From Nocardia cyriacigeorgica NBRC 100375 (GTDB lineage: Bacteria > Actinomycetota > Actinomycetes > Mycobacteriales > Mycobacteriaceae), in NCBI RefSeq assembly GCF_000308555.1, contig NZ_BAFY01000052.1, positions 1-64,000 on the forward strand: a stretch of DNA of 64,000 nucleotides, in the 5' to 3' direction. Numbering within the stretch: position 1 is the first letter of the stretch; each line of letters starts with the position of its first letter. The position numbers and the translations under genes were made by a program. The notes under the pieces are model-generated. The model was not told the DNA's origin and searched no databases. It saw only the letters and a program-made list of their open reading frames with translations. Positions 53,007-62,063 of this stretch are shown here, in pieces.

Positions 53007-53357
53007 TCACACCGGCCTCATCCAGCTCGTCTGTCCCGTGTCGGCATCGTCGATGCGGTCCAGCTCGTCGACCGCCTGCTGGCGCGTCGGCAGCCCGAGC
53101 CGGTCCAGGATGTCGTCGGGCATGCCCGATTCGGCGAGCACCTCGCGCCGCCGGGCCTTGGCCGCGACGGTGGAGCGCTGCGTCAGGCGCAGGATCTCCG
53201 CGGCGAGAGCCTGTGCGCCGTAACGGTATTCGCTGCGCTCGAACTTGATCTCCACCGGCATCCCCTGGTCGGTGGCCCGGACCGAGATGGTGCCGGATCG
53301 ATTGCTGCTGGCCGCCACCGTGACGTTGGGGATGGCGGGTGTGGGCTGTTCGCTCAT
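53007..53357 (-). CDS. Second YbaB-like small protein of the T7SS-P60 cluster
   Basis: A 116-residue protein with a beta-rich start (NVTVAASSNRSGTISVRATDQGMPVEIKFE) followed by ALAAEILRLTQRSTVAAKARRREVL. This resembles the second half of YbaB proteins with a C-terminal extension (GMPDDILDRLGLPTRQQAVDELDRIDD). ATG 53357 overlaps the stop of the NlpC/P60 gene by 4 nt (ATGA), so it is coupled to it. A chaperone-like or regulatory part in export of the P60 protein is possible, by analogy with EspL; no direct evidence. Confidence 0.6.
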   Translation of the reverse strand: MSEQPTPAIPNVTVAASSNRSGTISVRATDQGMPVEIKFERSEYRYGAQALAAEILRLTQRSTVAAKARRREVLAESGMPDDILDRLGLPTRQQAVDELDRIDDADTGQTSWMRPV

Positions 53358-54478
53358 TCGGTGGGCCTGTAGAAGCCGTAGAACTCCATGTCCAAGTTCT
53401 CCGTTCGGATCGCGCTGATGGAGACCGGGTCGCCGGCCTCGACGAGTTGACCGTTGCCGACGACCATGGCGACGTGGCCATCCCAGACCGCCAGGTCGCC
53501 GGGCATGAGGTCGCCGGGGGACACCTGGGTGTGTCCGATGTGCTGTTCCTGGGCCAGACGCGGCAGCTCCACACCGGCCTCGCCGTAGGCGTACTTCGTC
53601 AGGCCGCTGCAGTCGATGCCGGCGCCGGGGGTGTTGCCGCCCCAGACGTAGGGGGTGCCGACCGCGCCGATCGCGGCCTTCACCGCGGTGGCGGCCTTCT
53701 CGTTGGGCGCCTCGACCTGGCTGCCGTCGGGCAGGGTGATCATGACGCCCTCGCCGGTGGCCTTGCCGCTGCTGGTGGAGCCGGAGCCGGACTTCGACGA
53801 CGAGCTGGTGGCGGTGCGGCTGCCGGAGCTGCCGCCGCGCGAGCCCGAACTGGTGGACGGCGAGCTCATCACCGTGCTGAGCATCGAGCCGGCGGTACCC
53901 ATGACACCCGAGGCCATCGAGCCGAGGCCCGAGGTCGCGGCGCTGACCGGCGCGGCCACGCTCGCGGGCGCGGTGGACGGCGGCGGGGCCAGCTGCTGCA
54001 TCGAGGCGGTGTGGGTGGACAGCTCGTTCTGCACCCGGCCGACCACGCCGAGGGCCTGGCCGAGATGGTCGATGGCCGAGCCGACGAGCATGCTCAGCCC
54101 GACCGGAGTGGTCAGCGTCGGGCCCGCGGCCACGGCCGTGTCGACGAACGACTGCGCGATGGCGGTGAGGTCTTTCTGCCCGGTCTCGACTTCTGTCGCT
54201 GCCTGTCCAACCACCGTAGCCATCTCGTTGCCTCGGTCGGAGATGGTGGCGGCGCTGGTCTGTACGCGCAGGGCCTTGGAGGTCGCCGCGTCGGCGCCCT
54301 TGCCGTCCCACACGCTGTTCATCTGGTTGATGCTGTTGCGGCCGAGTTCGTGCACCTGGTCGATCGCGGTCGAGGTGGTGCGCAGCGCGTCGCCGGGGCC
54401 GCCGACCGGAAGCACGCCGGTACCGAAACTGGCGAGCAGATCGAAGATCGGCTTCGCCAGCACATTGATGTCGATCAC
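53354..54478 (-). CDS. WXG-like / NlpC-P60 cell-wall hydrolase, probable T7SS substrate
   Basis: A 374-residue protein with three parts. Residues 1-160 are helical with a WXG-type turn (SVWDGKGADAA, Trp57) and no Sec signal peptide. Residues 165-245 are a Ser/Gly/Thr-rich linker. Residues 250-374 form an NlpC/P60 endopeptidase domain with Cys290 (GIDCSGLTKYA), His335 (WDGHVAMVV) and a third polar position near Glu347. P60 enzymes cut D-Glu-mDAP stem-peptide bonds. A helical-hairpin N-terminus without signal peptide, paired with an EspC-like partner, argues for type VII export. The GTG at 54478 lies 4 bp after the partner's stop. Confidence 0.82.
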   Translation of the reverse strand: MIDINVLAKPIFDLLASFGTGVLPVGGPGDALRTTSTAIDQVHELGRNSINQMNSVWDGKGADAATSKALRVQTSAATISDRGNEMATVVGQAATEVETGQKDLTAIAQSFVDTAVAAGPTLTTPVGLSMLVGSAIDHLGQALGVVGRVQNELSTHTASMQQLAPPPSTAPASVAAPVSAATSGLGSMASGVMGTAGSMLSTVMSSPSTSSGSRGGSSGSRTATSSSSKSGSGSTSSGKATGEGVMITLPDGSQVEAPNEKAATAVKAAIGAVGTPYVWGGNTPGAGIDCSGLTKYAYGEAGVELPRLAQEQHIGHTQVSPGDLMPGDLAVWDGHVAMVVGNGQLVEAGDPVSISAIRTENLDMEFYGFYRPTE

Positions 54479-54482
54479 CGGC

Positions 54483-54800
54483 TCACCCTTCTGCGGACGT
54501 GGTCCGCAGCGAGTCGGCGATATCGGTGTCGGTGCCGGCGTAATTGGCCGCCGCGCCCACCGCGGCGGTGCTCATGCTCGACACCACCGCCGACAGCTGG
54601 CTGATCGCCGCGACATGGCCCGCGTGGGTGGCGGCATAGGCGGCCATGAAATCACCGCCGATCAGACCGAAGATCGGACCCAGTAGCGCCGGCCCGGCAC
54701 CGGCGGCTCCCGCTCCCGCCGCCGCGAGCTCGCCCGCCATCACCCCGGCGGTGGCACCGTACGCGGCGATGCCCTCGGTATCCGCTGAGATCCTCTTCAT
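54483..54800 (-). CDS. EspC-like type VII secretion target (YxxxD motif)
   Basis: A 105-residue helical-hairpin protein, Ala/Gly-rich, ending its second helix with Tyr87-Ala-Gly-Thr-Asp91. This is a YxxxD motif, the T7SS export signal, at the expected place. It resembles EspC/PF10824 type VII secretion targets. The predicted heterodimer partner is the WXG-like region of the next protein. ATG 54800 is chosen because GGGGGA lies 8 nt before it; ATG 54815 is in frame. First gene of the four-gene unit. No ESX core machinery (EccC etc.) is in the window. Confidence 0.72.
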   Translation of the reverse strand: MKRISADTEGIAAYGATAGVMAGELAAAGAGAAGAGPALLGPIFGLIGGDFMAAYAATHAGHVAAISQLSAVVSSMSTAAVGAAANYAGTDTDIADSLRTTSAEG

Positions 54801-54946
54801 CAGAGCTTCCCCCATCGTCTTCGTTTCCGGGCAGAGTATGTCATCTACCTGATTCGACGCAGCGATCCGCCGATCGGTTCCAGATCGTCGGAAAAAAGTT
54901 TCGGCGACAACGGCGGCGAACCCTGCTCCGACTTTATCGTTCCCTC

Positions 54947-55570
54947 ATGCGTACGCACACTGTGGATCACCCGCTCGCCGCGGCTCTGCTGACCGTTCTA
55001 CGGGACGAGCGCACCCCCAACTCGGCGTTTCGTTCGGCGTTGCGGGACTTGACGGGCCTGCTGGTCTACGAGGCGTTGCGCGACGCGCCGTTGACGCGGT
55101 TCGACATCAACACGCCGATCACCGTCACCCAGGGCGCGCGGCTGGCACAGCCGCCGCTGCTGGTGCCGGTCCTGCGGGCCGGGCTCGGAATGGTCGATGC
55201 CGCTGCGGCACTCATACCCGACGCACGGGTCGGCTTCGTCGGCATCGCGCGCGACGAGACGACGCATCAGCCGGTGCCGTACCTGGAATCGCTGCCGGCC
55301 GATCTGTCCGGGATTCCGGTGTTCGTGCTGGATCCGATGCTGGCCACGGGCGGCTCCATGCGCCACACCCTGGAACTACTGGCCGGACGCGGCGCCACCG
55401 ACATCACCGCGCTGTGTGTCGTCTCGGCTCCGGAAGGGGTTGCGCTGCTGGAGGATTCCGGGCTGCCGGTACAGCTGATCACCGCGGCCATCGACACCGG
55501 TCTCAATGCCGACGCCTATATCGTGCCCGGACTCGGCGATGCGGGGGACCGGCAATTCGGGCCGCGGTGA
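54947..55570 (+). CDS. upp: Uracil phosphoribosyltransferase
   Basis: Converts uracil and PRPP to UMP. The 207-residue protein has the PRPP loop [17 protein letters not shown] (about 128-144), the dimer/ligand segment [15 protein letters not shown], and C-terminal [17 protein letters not shown] 54947 matches the family start ([21 protein letters not shown]). It is divergent from the T7SS-P60 unit and convergent with pmmB. Confidence 0.96.
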   Translation: MRTHTVDHPLAAALLTVLRDERTPNSAFRSALRDLTGLLVYEALRDAPLTRFDINTPITVTQGARLAQPPLLVPVLRAGLGMVDAAAALIPDARVGFVGIARDETTHQPVPYLESLPADLSGIPVFVLDPMLATGGSMRHTLELLAGRGATDITALCVVSAPEGVALLEDSGLPVQLITAAIDTGLNADAYIVPGLGDAGDRQFGPR

Positions 55571-55622
55571 GCTGTTCGGCGGCCGATCCGCCGACGAATC
55601 CGCCGGAGGGCGTGATCACCGC

Positions 55623-55645
55623 ATGAGTGGCGAGGCCACGCTCAT
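55623..55645. terminator. Weak hairpin between upp and pmmB
   Basis: ATGAGTGGC pairs with GCCA(CG)CTCAT around a 3-nt loop, with a 2-nt bulge, in the 142-bp gap between convergent upp and pmmB. Possible terminator; limited support. Confidence 0.35.
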
Positions 55646-55712
55646 CAGTTCGGGCCGCGCTCAGCCGTTCGGGCTATGGTTCGCGCCTGCATTCGCTGCC
55701 GGGACGGTGTGC

Positions 55713-57221
55713 TCACGATGACTCGCCCAGCGCCTCGCAGTAAGAGCGCAGTTCGCGGAGCTGTTGCGCGGCAATCGCTCTCGTCTGCTCGAGTTCACCC
55801 GGCGCGGAGACCGGCCGCACGACCTCGAGATAGCACTTGAGTTTGGGTTCGGTCCCGGACGGGCGGATGACCAGCCGTGCCGACTCGCCCTCGAAGATCA
55901 GTGCGTCGGTGCGCATCCGCCCGCGCGCGGTGCTCAGATCGGTGACCTGCACCGGCATCCCGGCGATGACGTCCGGCGGGTTCGCCCGCAACCGCGCCAG
56001 CAGCGCCGCCGCACTCGCCTGATCGGCCAGCCGCAGCGAGACCTGATCGCCTGCGTGCACACCGAATTCCGCCGCGTAGGCATCGAGTTCGTCGAGCAGG
56101 GTGCGCCCGTCCGCTTTCCGCCGCGCCACCAGATCGGCGGTAAGCACGGCCGCGGAGATGCCGTCCTTGTCGCGCACAGTCGCCGGATCGACGCAGTGCC
56201 CGATGGCCTCTTCGTAGGCGTAGACGAGCCCGTCGCCCGCCCTGGCCAGCCATTTGAAACCGGTCAGCGTCTCGGCGTAGCGGGCGCCGCGCGCGGGAGC
56301 CAGCCGCGACAGCAGCCGCGAGGACACGATCGTGGTCGCGACCAGTGCGCCGGCCGGTGCGGTGCGCAACACGTAATCGGCCAGCAGCACACCGGTTTCG
56401 TCGCCGCGCAGCATGCGCACCTTGCCGTCGCGGCCGGGTACACCGATCGCACACCGGTCGGCGTCGGGATCGAGTGCGATCGCGAGATCGGCGCCGACGC
56501 GCTCGGCCAGAGCGACGAGCAGATCCGTCGCGCCCGGCTCCTCCGGATTCGGGAAGGCGACGGTCGGGAAGTCCGGGTCGGGGGTGAACTGCTCGTCCAC
56601 CACGTGCACGTCGGTGAAACCGGCCGCGGTCAACGCCGCTCGTGCCGTCGCGCCACCGACACCGTGCAGCGGGGTCAGCGCGATCCGGATGGTCGCGCGT
56701 TCGCCCGGGCCGCCGATCACTGTCGGCAGTGCGGTCACCCGGTCGAGGTAGCGGCGCACCAGATCGGCATCCGACGGTGACACCGCGGTGCGCGGGATCG
56801 GCTCGGTGACGGCCTCGATCCGGGCCTCGATCTCGGTGTCTGCCGGTGCCAGCAGCTGGGCGCCGCCGTCGAGGTAGACCTTGTAGCCGTTGTCGGTGGC
56901 GGGATTGTGCGAAGCGGTGATCTGGACGCCTGCCACCGCGCCCAGCTCGCGCACCGCGAAGGCCGTCACCGGGGTGGGCAGGGGATCGGGCAGCAGCGTC
57001 ACCGGGAAACCGGCGGCGGCGAGGATTTCGGCTGCCGCGGTGGCGAATTCGGCCGAACCGTGGCGCGCGTCGCGGCCGACGACCACCCGGCCGCCACCGA
57101 GGCAGCGCTCCCGCAACCAGTCCGCCAGGCCCGCCGTCGCCCGGCCGACCGTGGTCACGTTCATGCCGTCGGGGCCCTCGCGCAGCGGCCCGCGCAGCCC
57201 GGCCGTCCCGAAGCGCAACAT
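55713..57221 (-). CDS. pmmB: Phosphomannomutase/phosphoglucomutase (PmmB type)
   Basis: Interconverts hexose- or pentose-1- and 6(5)-phosphates. The 502-residue protein has the phosphoserine loop QITASHNPATDNGYKVY, metal loop ALDPDADRCAIGV, sugar loop AYEEAIGH and phosphate loop RPSGTEPKLKCYLE. The frame opens at ATG 57221 with MLRFGTAGLRGP, where relatives such as M. tuberculosis PmmB (534 residues) have about 30 more residues. An in-frame TAG immediately before the ATG, the deoD stop codon, prevents a longer protein. GGAG nine bases upstream supports initiation here, coupled to deoD. Confidence 0.92.
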   Translation of the reverse strand: MLRFGTAGLRGPLREGPDGMNVTTVGRATAGLADWLRERCLGGGRVVVGRDARHGSAEFATAAAEILAAAGFPVTLLPDPLPTPVTAFAVRELGAVAGVQITASHNPATDNGYKVYLDGGAQLLAPADTEIEARIEAVTEPIPRTAVSPSDADLVRRYLDRVTALPTVIGGPGERATIRIALTPLHGVGGATARAALTAAGFTDVHVVDEQFTPDPDFPTVAFPNPEEPGATDLLVALAERVGADLAIALDPDADRCAIGVPGRDGKVRMLRGDETGVLLADYVLRTAPAGALVATTIVSSRLLSRLAPARGARYAETLTGFKWLARAGDGLVYAYEEAIGHCVDPATVRDKDGISAAVLTADLVARRKADGRTLLDELDAYAAEFGVHAGDQVSLRLADQASAAALLARLRANPPDVIAGMPVQVTDLSTARGRMRTDALIFEGESARLVIRPSGTEPKLKCYLEVVRPVSAPGELEQTRAIAAQQLRELRSYCEALGESS

Positions 57222-58001
57222 CTACAGCTGCTCCAGCACGCCGCGCAGCAGTTTGCCGAGCCGCGGCGCCGCCGCCCGGCCCTCGGCGAGCACCTCGGCG
57301 TGCGAGAGCGCTTCTCCGGTGACGCCCGCGGCCAGGTTTGTGACCAGGGAGATGCCGAGCAGTCTGGCGTCGAGGGCACGGCAGGCGATGGCCTCGAGCA
57401 CCGTGGACATGCCGACCAGATCCGCGCCCATCGTGCCGAGCATCCGGATCTCGGCGGGGGTCTCGTACTGCGGCCCGGACAGGCCGGCATAGACCCCTTC
57501 GGTGAGCGATGGATCCACCCGGCGGGCCAGCTCGCGCAGCCGCGGATCCCACGCGTCGACCATGTTCACGAAGGTCGCGCCCGACAGCGGGGTCCGGCCG
57601 GTGAGGTTGATGTGGTCGCTGATCAGCACCGGCTCGCCGACGTGCAGGCCGGGCCGGATCCCGCCGGCGGCATTGGTGAGCAGCACCGTCTGCGCGCCCG
57701 CGGCGATGGCCGCGCGTACCGGGCGTACTACGTCGTCGGGGGCATGGCCCTCGTAGAGGTGCTGGCGGCCCATGAGCACCAGTACCGGCGTTTCACCGAC
57801 CGGTATCGAATGCACCATGCCCACATGCCCCAGCGCGGTGGGTACCGCGATGCCGGGCAGCTCCGACATCGACACCGACGCGGTGGGTGTCCCGATCTCC
57901 ATGGCGGCGTCCTGCCAACCCGATCCGAGCACCACCGCGACGGGATGGCGTGGCACTCCGGTCTGTTCGGCGATCGCCGCGGCGGCCTGTTCGGCAAGCA
58001 T
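57222..58001 (-). CDS. deoD: Purine nucleoside phosphorylase
   Basis: Trimeric PNP cleaving inosine/guanosine with phosphate. The 259-residue protein has phosphate-site [13 protein letters not shown] (about 18-30), GRQHLYEGH, the TNAAGGI segment, and purine-site ISDHINLTG and [13 protein letters not shown] with [16 protein letters not shown] 58001 is chosen; the frame extends to 58115 without coding features. Its TAG stop abuts the pmmB ATG in the same frame. Together with add and deoA/cdd it forms the nucleoside-salvage capacity of the region. Confidence 0.93.
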   Translation of the reverse strand: MLAEQAAAAIAEQTGVPRHPVAVVLGSGWQDAAMEIGTPTASVSMSELPGIAVPTALGHVGMVHSIPVGETPVLVLMGRQHLYEGHAPDDVVRPVRAAIAAGAQTVLLTNAAGGIRPGLHVGEPVLISDHINLTGRTPLSGATFVNMVDAWDPRLRELARRVDPSLTEGVYAGLSGPQYETPAEIRMLGTMGADLVGMSTVLEAIACRALDARLLGISLVTNLAAGVTGEALSHAEVLAEGRAAAPRLGKLLRGVLEQL

Positions 58002-58117
58002 GACGGCAACTGTATCGGCCCGCGCCCGCTCGGGCCTGATGGCGAGGTGACCGAACCCACCCGAACGGTTGCTACCCGTGAGTAGGATTTGCCCGCCGGT
58101 ACCGATACGCTGCACAC

Positions 58118-58822
58118 ATGCCGTATCTGGAACGTGATGGGGATGTGTTCGTGCTCTACCTCGGCAACGAGGGACAGACCGACAGTGAGAACCGCTTCCA
58201 CCCGGACTGGATCGCCGAGATCCACGCCCACCTCGACACCGTCGAGGCGTCCGAGGGTCCCGCCGCGCTGGTCACCACCGCCGCCGGGAAGTTCTTCAGC
58301 AACGGCCTCGATACCGACTGGCTGTTCGCCAACCTGGATCAGATGCACGGCTACCTCGACCGCGTGCATTCGATCTACACCCGCCTGCTGACCTTCCCGA
58401 TGGCGACCGTCGCCGCCATCAACGGCCACGCCTTCGGCGCCGGCGCCATGCTGGCCACCTCGCACGACTTCCGGTTGATGCGCGCCGACCGCGGCTTCTA
58501 CAGCCTGCCCGAGGTGCACCTGGGGATGCCGTTCACCATCGGGATGAACGCCCTGCTCACCGAGCGGCTCACCAACCAGGTCGCGGTGAAGGCCATGACC
58601 ACCGGGCATCGCTTCCCGGCCGACGAGGCGATCGCCGCCGGCATCGTCGACGGTAAGGCCGAGGCCGACGCGCTCGTCGCCGCCGCGGTCGCGCAAGCGG
58701 CGGCCCTGGCCGGTAACCGCAAGCCGAACCTGCCGGTGATCAAGCGCGCCCTGCACGCGAACGCGCTGGCCGGGCTCGCCGTGCCGACCACCCCGGAGAA
58801 CCTGGCGTTCGCCGCCGGATAA
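58118..58822 (+). CDS. Enoyl-CoA hydratase/isomerase family protein
   Basis: A 234-residue crotonase-fold protein. The oxyanion-hole segments are [12 protein letters not shown] (about 56-67) and [21 protein letters not shown] (about 104-124). Short length, [17 protein letters not shown], and lack of the paired catalytic Glu of true hydratases make a delta3,delta2-enoyl-CoA isomerase-like role as likely as hydration. Monocistronic, divergent from deoD, 116 bp from its start. Assignment beyond the superfamily is uncertain. Confidence 0.85.
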   Translation: MPYLERDGDVFVLYLGNEGQTDSENRFHPDWIAEIHAHLDTVEASEGPAALVTTAAGKFFSNGLDTDWLFANLDQMHGYLDRVHSIYTRLLTFPMATVAAINGHAFGAGAMLATSHDFRLMRADRGFYSLPEVHLGMPFTIGMNALLTERLTNQVAVKAMTTGHRFPADEAIAAGIVDGKAEADALVAAAVAQAAALAGNRKPNLPVIKRALHANALAGLAVPTTPENLAFAAG

Positions 58823-58900
58823 CCCCGCGGGCTCCCTCCCGCCACGCCGCCGCCATGGTGGCCTGCGGACCGGTCGGTGCGCAGTGCGACACTGAATGCC

Positions 58901-60184
58901 ATGTCACCCCCGCGCAGCGGCCGGTCCGACCAGCGCAGCGCCGATCATGTCCGGCGCGGCGAGGCTGCCGCGCGTCATGGCGACGGGAGATCGCGCCCGG
59001 ACCCGGCCCTCGCGCTGCGGTCCGACGCCGCCGTCGCCGCCGCCCGCGATGAGCTGATCGGGCTGTCGCATTCGATCCACGCCGAACCCGAACTCGCCTT
59101 CGCCGAGACCCGCAGCGTCGCCAAGGTGATCGAACCGCTGGCCGCGCGCGGGTTCGAGATCGAGACCGGCGTCGCCGATCTACCCACCGCCTTCCGCGCC
59201 CGCTACGGCAGCGGCGAACTCACCGTCGGGCTCTGCGCCGAGTACGACGCGCTGCCCGAGATCGGGCACGCCTGCGGGCACAACATCATCGCCGCGAGCA
59301 CGGCCGGCGCGGCGCTCGGGCTGGCCGAGGTGGCCGATGCGCTCGGCATCACGGTGGTCGTGCTCGGCACACCCGCCGAGGAGAGCGGCGGCGGCAAGAT
59401 CCTGATGCTCGAGCGCGGCGTCTTCGACGACATCGCGATGGCGATGATGGCCCATCCCGGCCCGTACGACATCGTCGGCGCGCGCTCGCTGGCGCTGGCC
59501 GATCTGTCGGTGGTCTTCCACGGCCGCGAAGCGCATGCCAGCGCCGCCCCTGAGCAGGGCCGCAACGCCGGGGACGCGGTCACCGTGGCGCAGGTCGCCA
59601 TCGGCTTGCTGCGTCAGCACCTGCGGCCCGGCCAGCAGCTGCACGGTATAGTCGGCGACGGTGGCGTAGCCCCCAACATCGTGCCCGGACGTGCGGAACT
59701 GCTGTACTACCTACGCGCAGCCGACTCCGCATCCCTCGGCGAACTGATGCGACGCGCATCCGATTGCTTCGAGGCGGGCGCCCTCGCGACCGGCTGCACC
59801 CACGACATACGGACGCTCGCGCCCACCTATACCGAGCTCACCCCCGATCCGGCATTACTGTCTGCCTATCGAGAGCAGATCGCCGGCCTCGGACGGACGC
59901 CGATCGCGCCCGAGCTCGAAGCGCAGCGCCCGCTCGGGAGCACGGACATGGGCAACGTCACCAACGTCATCCCGGGGATACACCCGGTCATCGGGATCGA
60001 TGCCGATGGTGCGGTGACGCATCAGCCCGGTTTCGCCGCGGCCAGCGTCAACGCCTCGGCCGACCGAGCGGTGATCGATGCGGCGACGGCGCTCGCGCGT
60101 ACCGCGATCGCGGTCGCCGGCGATGCACTACACAGGGACAGGTTGTTGCAACGGCTCGTTCAGCGACAGGAGGAAATTCGGTGA
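58901..60184 (+). CDS. amiB1: M20-family amidohydrolase (AmiB1-like)
   Basis: A 427-residue M20D metallo-amidohydrolase/peptidase. Metal ligands are suggested by CGHNIIAASTAGAALG (Cys/His), PAEESGGGKI (Glu-Glu) and a late His in GAVTHQPGF, and the dimerisation domain by HGREAHASAAPEQGRNA. The natural substrate (N-acyl amino acid, aminobenzoyl-glutamate-like or peptide) is not known. An unusual Arg/Ser-rich N-terminal stretch of about 40 residues precedes the domain, so the true start may be later. The stop overlaps amiA1 by 4 nt (GTGA). M. tuberculosis Rv3306c-Rv3305c is the same pair. Confidence 0.86.
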   Translation: MSPPRSGRSDQRSADHVRRGEAAARHGDGRSRPDPALALRSDAAVAAARDELIGLSHSIHAEPELAFAETRSVAKVIEPLAARGFEIETGVADLPTAFRARYGSGELTVGLCAEYDALPEIGHACGHNIIAASTAGAALGLAEVADALGITVVVLGTPAEESGGGKILMLERGVFDDIAMAMMAHPGPYDIVGARSLALADLSVVFHGREAHASAAPEQGRNAGDAVTVAQVAIGLLRQHLRPGQQLHGIVGDGGVAPNIVPGRAELLYYLRAADSASLGELMRRASDCFEAGALATGCTHDIRTLAPTYTELTPDPALLSAYREQIAGLGRTPIAPELEAQRPLGSTDMGNVTNVIPGIHPVIGIDADGAVTHQPGFAAASVNASADRAVIDAATALARTAIAVAGDALHRDRLLQRLVQRQEEIR

Positions 60185-61449
60185 GTAGCCCGGCGGCGCG
60201 AGCGACAGGGCCGGAAGAGGCAGCGCGTGTGAGCACGCAGCCACCCGTAACCACGAAGGCCACCGGGGGTGCCGCCCTATCGAAGGCGACGCGAACCGGC
60301 CAGGACGTGGTCGACGCGTGGCTGGCCGAGCACACCGTCGACCTCATCCAGTGGCGCCGCCACATCCACGCCAACCCGGAGCTGTCCCGCACCGAGTTCG
60401 GCACCACCGAATTCGTCGCCACCTGGCTCACCAAAGCCGGCCTCACCCCGCGCGTGCTGCCCGGCGGCACCGGCCTGATCTGCGATATCGGCCCGGACAC
60501 CCCGCGCCTGGCACTGCGCGCCGACATGGACGCGCTGCCCATGCAGGAGTTCACCGGCCTGAGCTTCGCCTCCACCGTGCCCGGCGTCTCGCACGCGTGC
60601 GGGCACGACGCGCATACCACCATCCTGCTCGGCACCGCGCTGGCGCTGGCCGAGGCCGACCTGCCGGTCGGCGTGCGACTGGTGTTCCAGCCGGCCGAAG
60701 AGGTGATGCCGGGCGGCGCGCTCGATGTGGTCGCCGCAGGCGCCATGGAGGGCGTGGAGCGGATCTTCGCGCTGCACTGCGATCCGCGGCTGGAAGTGGG
60801 CCGGGTCGGTGTGCGGGTGGGGGCGATCACCTCGGCCGCCGACACCGTCGAGCTGGTTCTCGATTCGCCCGGCGGACACACCTCACGTCCGCATCTGACC
60901 AGCGATCTGGTCTATGCCATCGGTACGGTGATCACCGGCCTGCCAGGGCTGCTGAGCCGGCGGATCGATCCGCGCACCAGCACCGTCATGGTGTGGGGTG
61001 CGGTCAGCGCGGGCAAGGCGCCCAACGCGATACCGCAGACCGGCATGCTCACCGGCACCGTCCGCACCGGCGACCACGCCACCTGGTCACTGCTGGAGCC
61101 CATGGTGCACGAGATCGTCGACGGGCTGCTGGCGCCCACCGGCGTGCGGTATCAGCTCAACTACCGTCGCGGCGTTCCGCCGGTGGTCAACGACGAGCAC
61201 TCCACCCGGATGTTCGAGGAGGCGATCCGCGCTGTCGGGCCCGACGCGCTCGCCGACACGCCGCAGTCCGGCGGCGGCGAAGACTTCTCCTGGTACCTGG
61301 AAGAAGTCCCTGGTGCGATGGCGCGGCTGGGCGTGTGGTCCGGTGAGGGCGAGCAGCTCGACCTGCACCAGCCGACGTTCGACATCGACGAACGCGCGCT
61401 GGCGGTCGGAGTGCGGGTGCTGAGCAACATCGTGCTCCAGGCGGGCTGA
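60181..61449 (+). CDS. amiA1: M20-family amidohydrolase (AmiA1-like)
   Basis: A 422-residue M20D amidohydrolase, paralogous to the previous gene and translationally coupled to it (GTGA overlap, with AGGAGG seven bases before GTG 60181). The catalytic domain shows LRADMDALPMQE (Asp), SHACGHDAHTTILLGTALAL (Cys/His ligands), PAEEVMPGGA and C-terminal SGGGEDFSWYLEEVPG. The central dimerisation domain shows GGHTSRPH. Probable hydrolysis of an N-acyl amino acid or hippurate-like amide. The protein ends exactly where the convergent next gene ends (stops back to back). Confidence 0.9.
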   Translation: MSSPAARATGPEEAARVSTQPPVTTKATGGAALSKATRTGQDVVDAWLAEHTVDLIQWRRHIHANPELSRTEFGTTEFVATWLTKAGLTPRVLPGGTGLICDIGPDTPRLALRADMDALPMQEFTGLSFASTVPGVSHACGHDAHTTILLGTALALAEADLPVGVRLVFQPAEEVMPGGALDVVAAGAMEGVERIFALHCDPRLEVGRVGVRVGAITSAADTVELVLDSPGGHTSRPHLTSDLVYAIGTVITGLPGLLSRRIDPRTSTVMVWGAVSAGKAPNAIPQTGMLTGTVRTGDHATWSLLEPMVHEIVDGLLAPTGVRYQLNYRRGVPPVVNDEHSTRMFEEAIRAVGPDALADTPQSGGGEDFSWYLEEVPGAMARLGVWSGEGEQLDLHQPTFDIDERALAVGVRVLSNIVLQAG

Positions 61450-61929
61450 TCAGGCCGAGAAATTCCCAGGGCCGACGTTGCGGCTGTTGCGGGTGCGCAG
61501 GGCGTGCACGTATTCCTCGGGCGCGCCCGCCTTCTCCGCGGCGTCGGCCATCACACCCAGATAGCGGGCCGACGGCAGCCCGCCCTCATAGGCGTCGAGG
61601 ACATACAGCCAGGCCAGGATGGGTTCGGTGCCGCTACCGGGATTCGGGGTGACGCGCAGCCGGATCTTGCGGTGGATCCCGAAATCGGAGCCCTCCCAGC
61701 GGTCCAGCCGCTGCTCGTCCTCCGGGGAGACGTCATAGAGCACGACGAAGACCCGGGAACCGGGTTCCTCCACGACGGTGGCGAGCGGGCCTTCCCAGCC
61801 GATGTCGTCGCCACTGAAGGTGAGGCGCCAGCCCTCCAGCCACCCCGTCCCGAACATCGGGGAGTGCGGACAGCGCTCGAGCATCTGGGACGAGTCCATG
61901 TTGGACCCGTAAGCGGCGTAGATCGGCAC
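61450..61929 (-). CDS. Gamma-glutamylcyclotransferase-like protein (Rv3304-like)
   Basis: A 159-residue GGCT/AIG2-like protein with N-terminal IYAAYGSNMDSSQMLERCP motif (about 3-21). YGSN is the phosphate-like loop of the family, and an acidic residue in FVVLYDVSPEDEQRLDRWEG follows. The size equals M. tuberculosis Rv3304. GTG 61929 is the only start giving that length; no Shine-Dalgarno, so leaderless translation is likely. Family members cleave gamma-glutamyl amines or related bonds, but the substrate here is unknown. It is divergent from lpdA. Confidence 0.8.
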   Translation of the reverse strand: MPIYAAYGSNMDSSQMLERCPHSPMFGTGWLEGWRLTFSGDDIGWEGPLATVVEEPGSRVFVVLYDVSPEDEQRLDRWEGSDFGIHRKIRLRVTPNPGSGTEPILAWLYVLDAYEGGLPSARYLGVMADAAEKAGAPEEYVHALRTRNSRNVGPGNFSA

Positions 61930-62063
61930 GAGGAAAGGGTAACCGGTATCGGATTTGCCGTGCTCGCGGCGCGGCCTACCGCAACGCGGCGGCAGGGCCG
62001 AGGGCGGATAACGTTGACGGGCGAACCGGAGATCCCGGTGCAACTGCTCGAGCGGAGGTATCC

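Noticed and set aside
53007-54311. 434-codon minus-strand frame
   Set aside because: Only its last 117 codons (from ATG 53357) are coding; the rest is out of frame with the NlpC/P60 gene that occupies 53354-54478.
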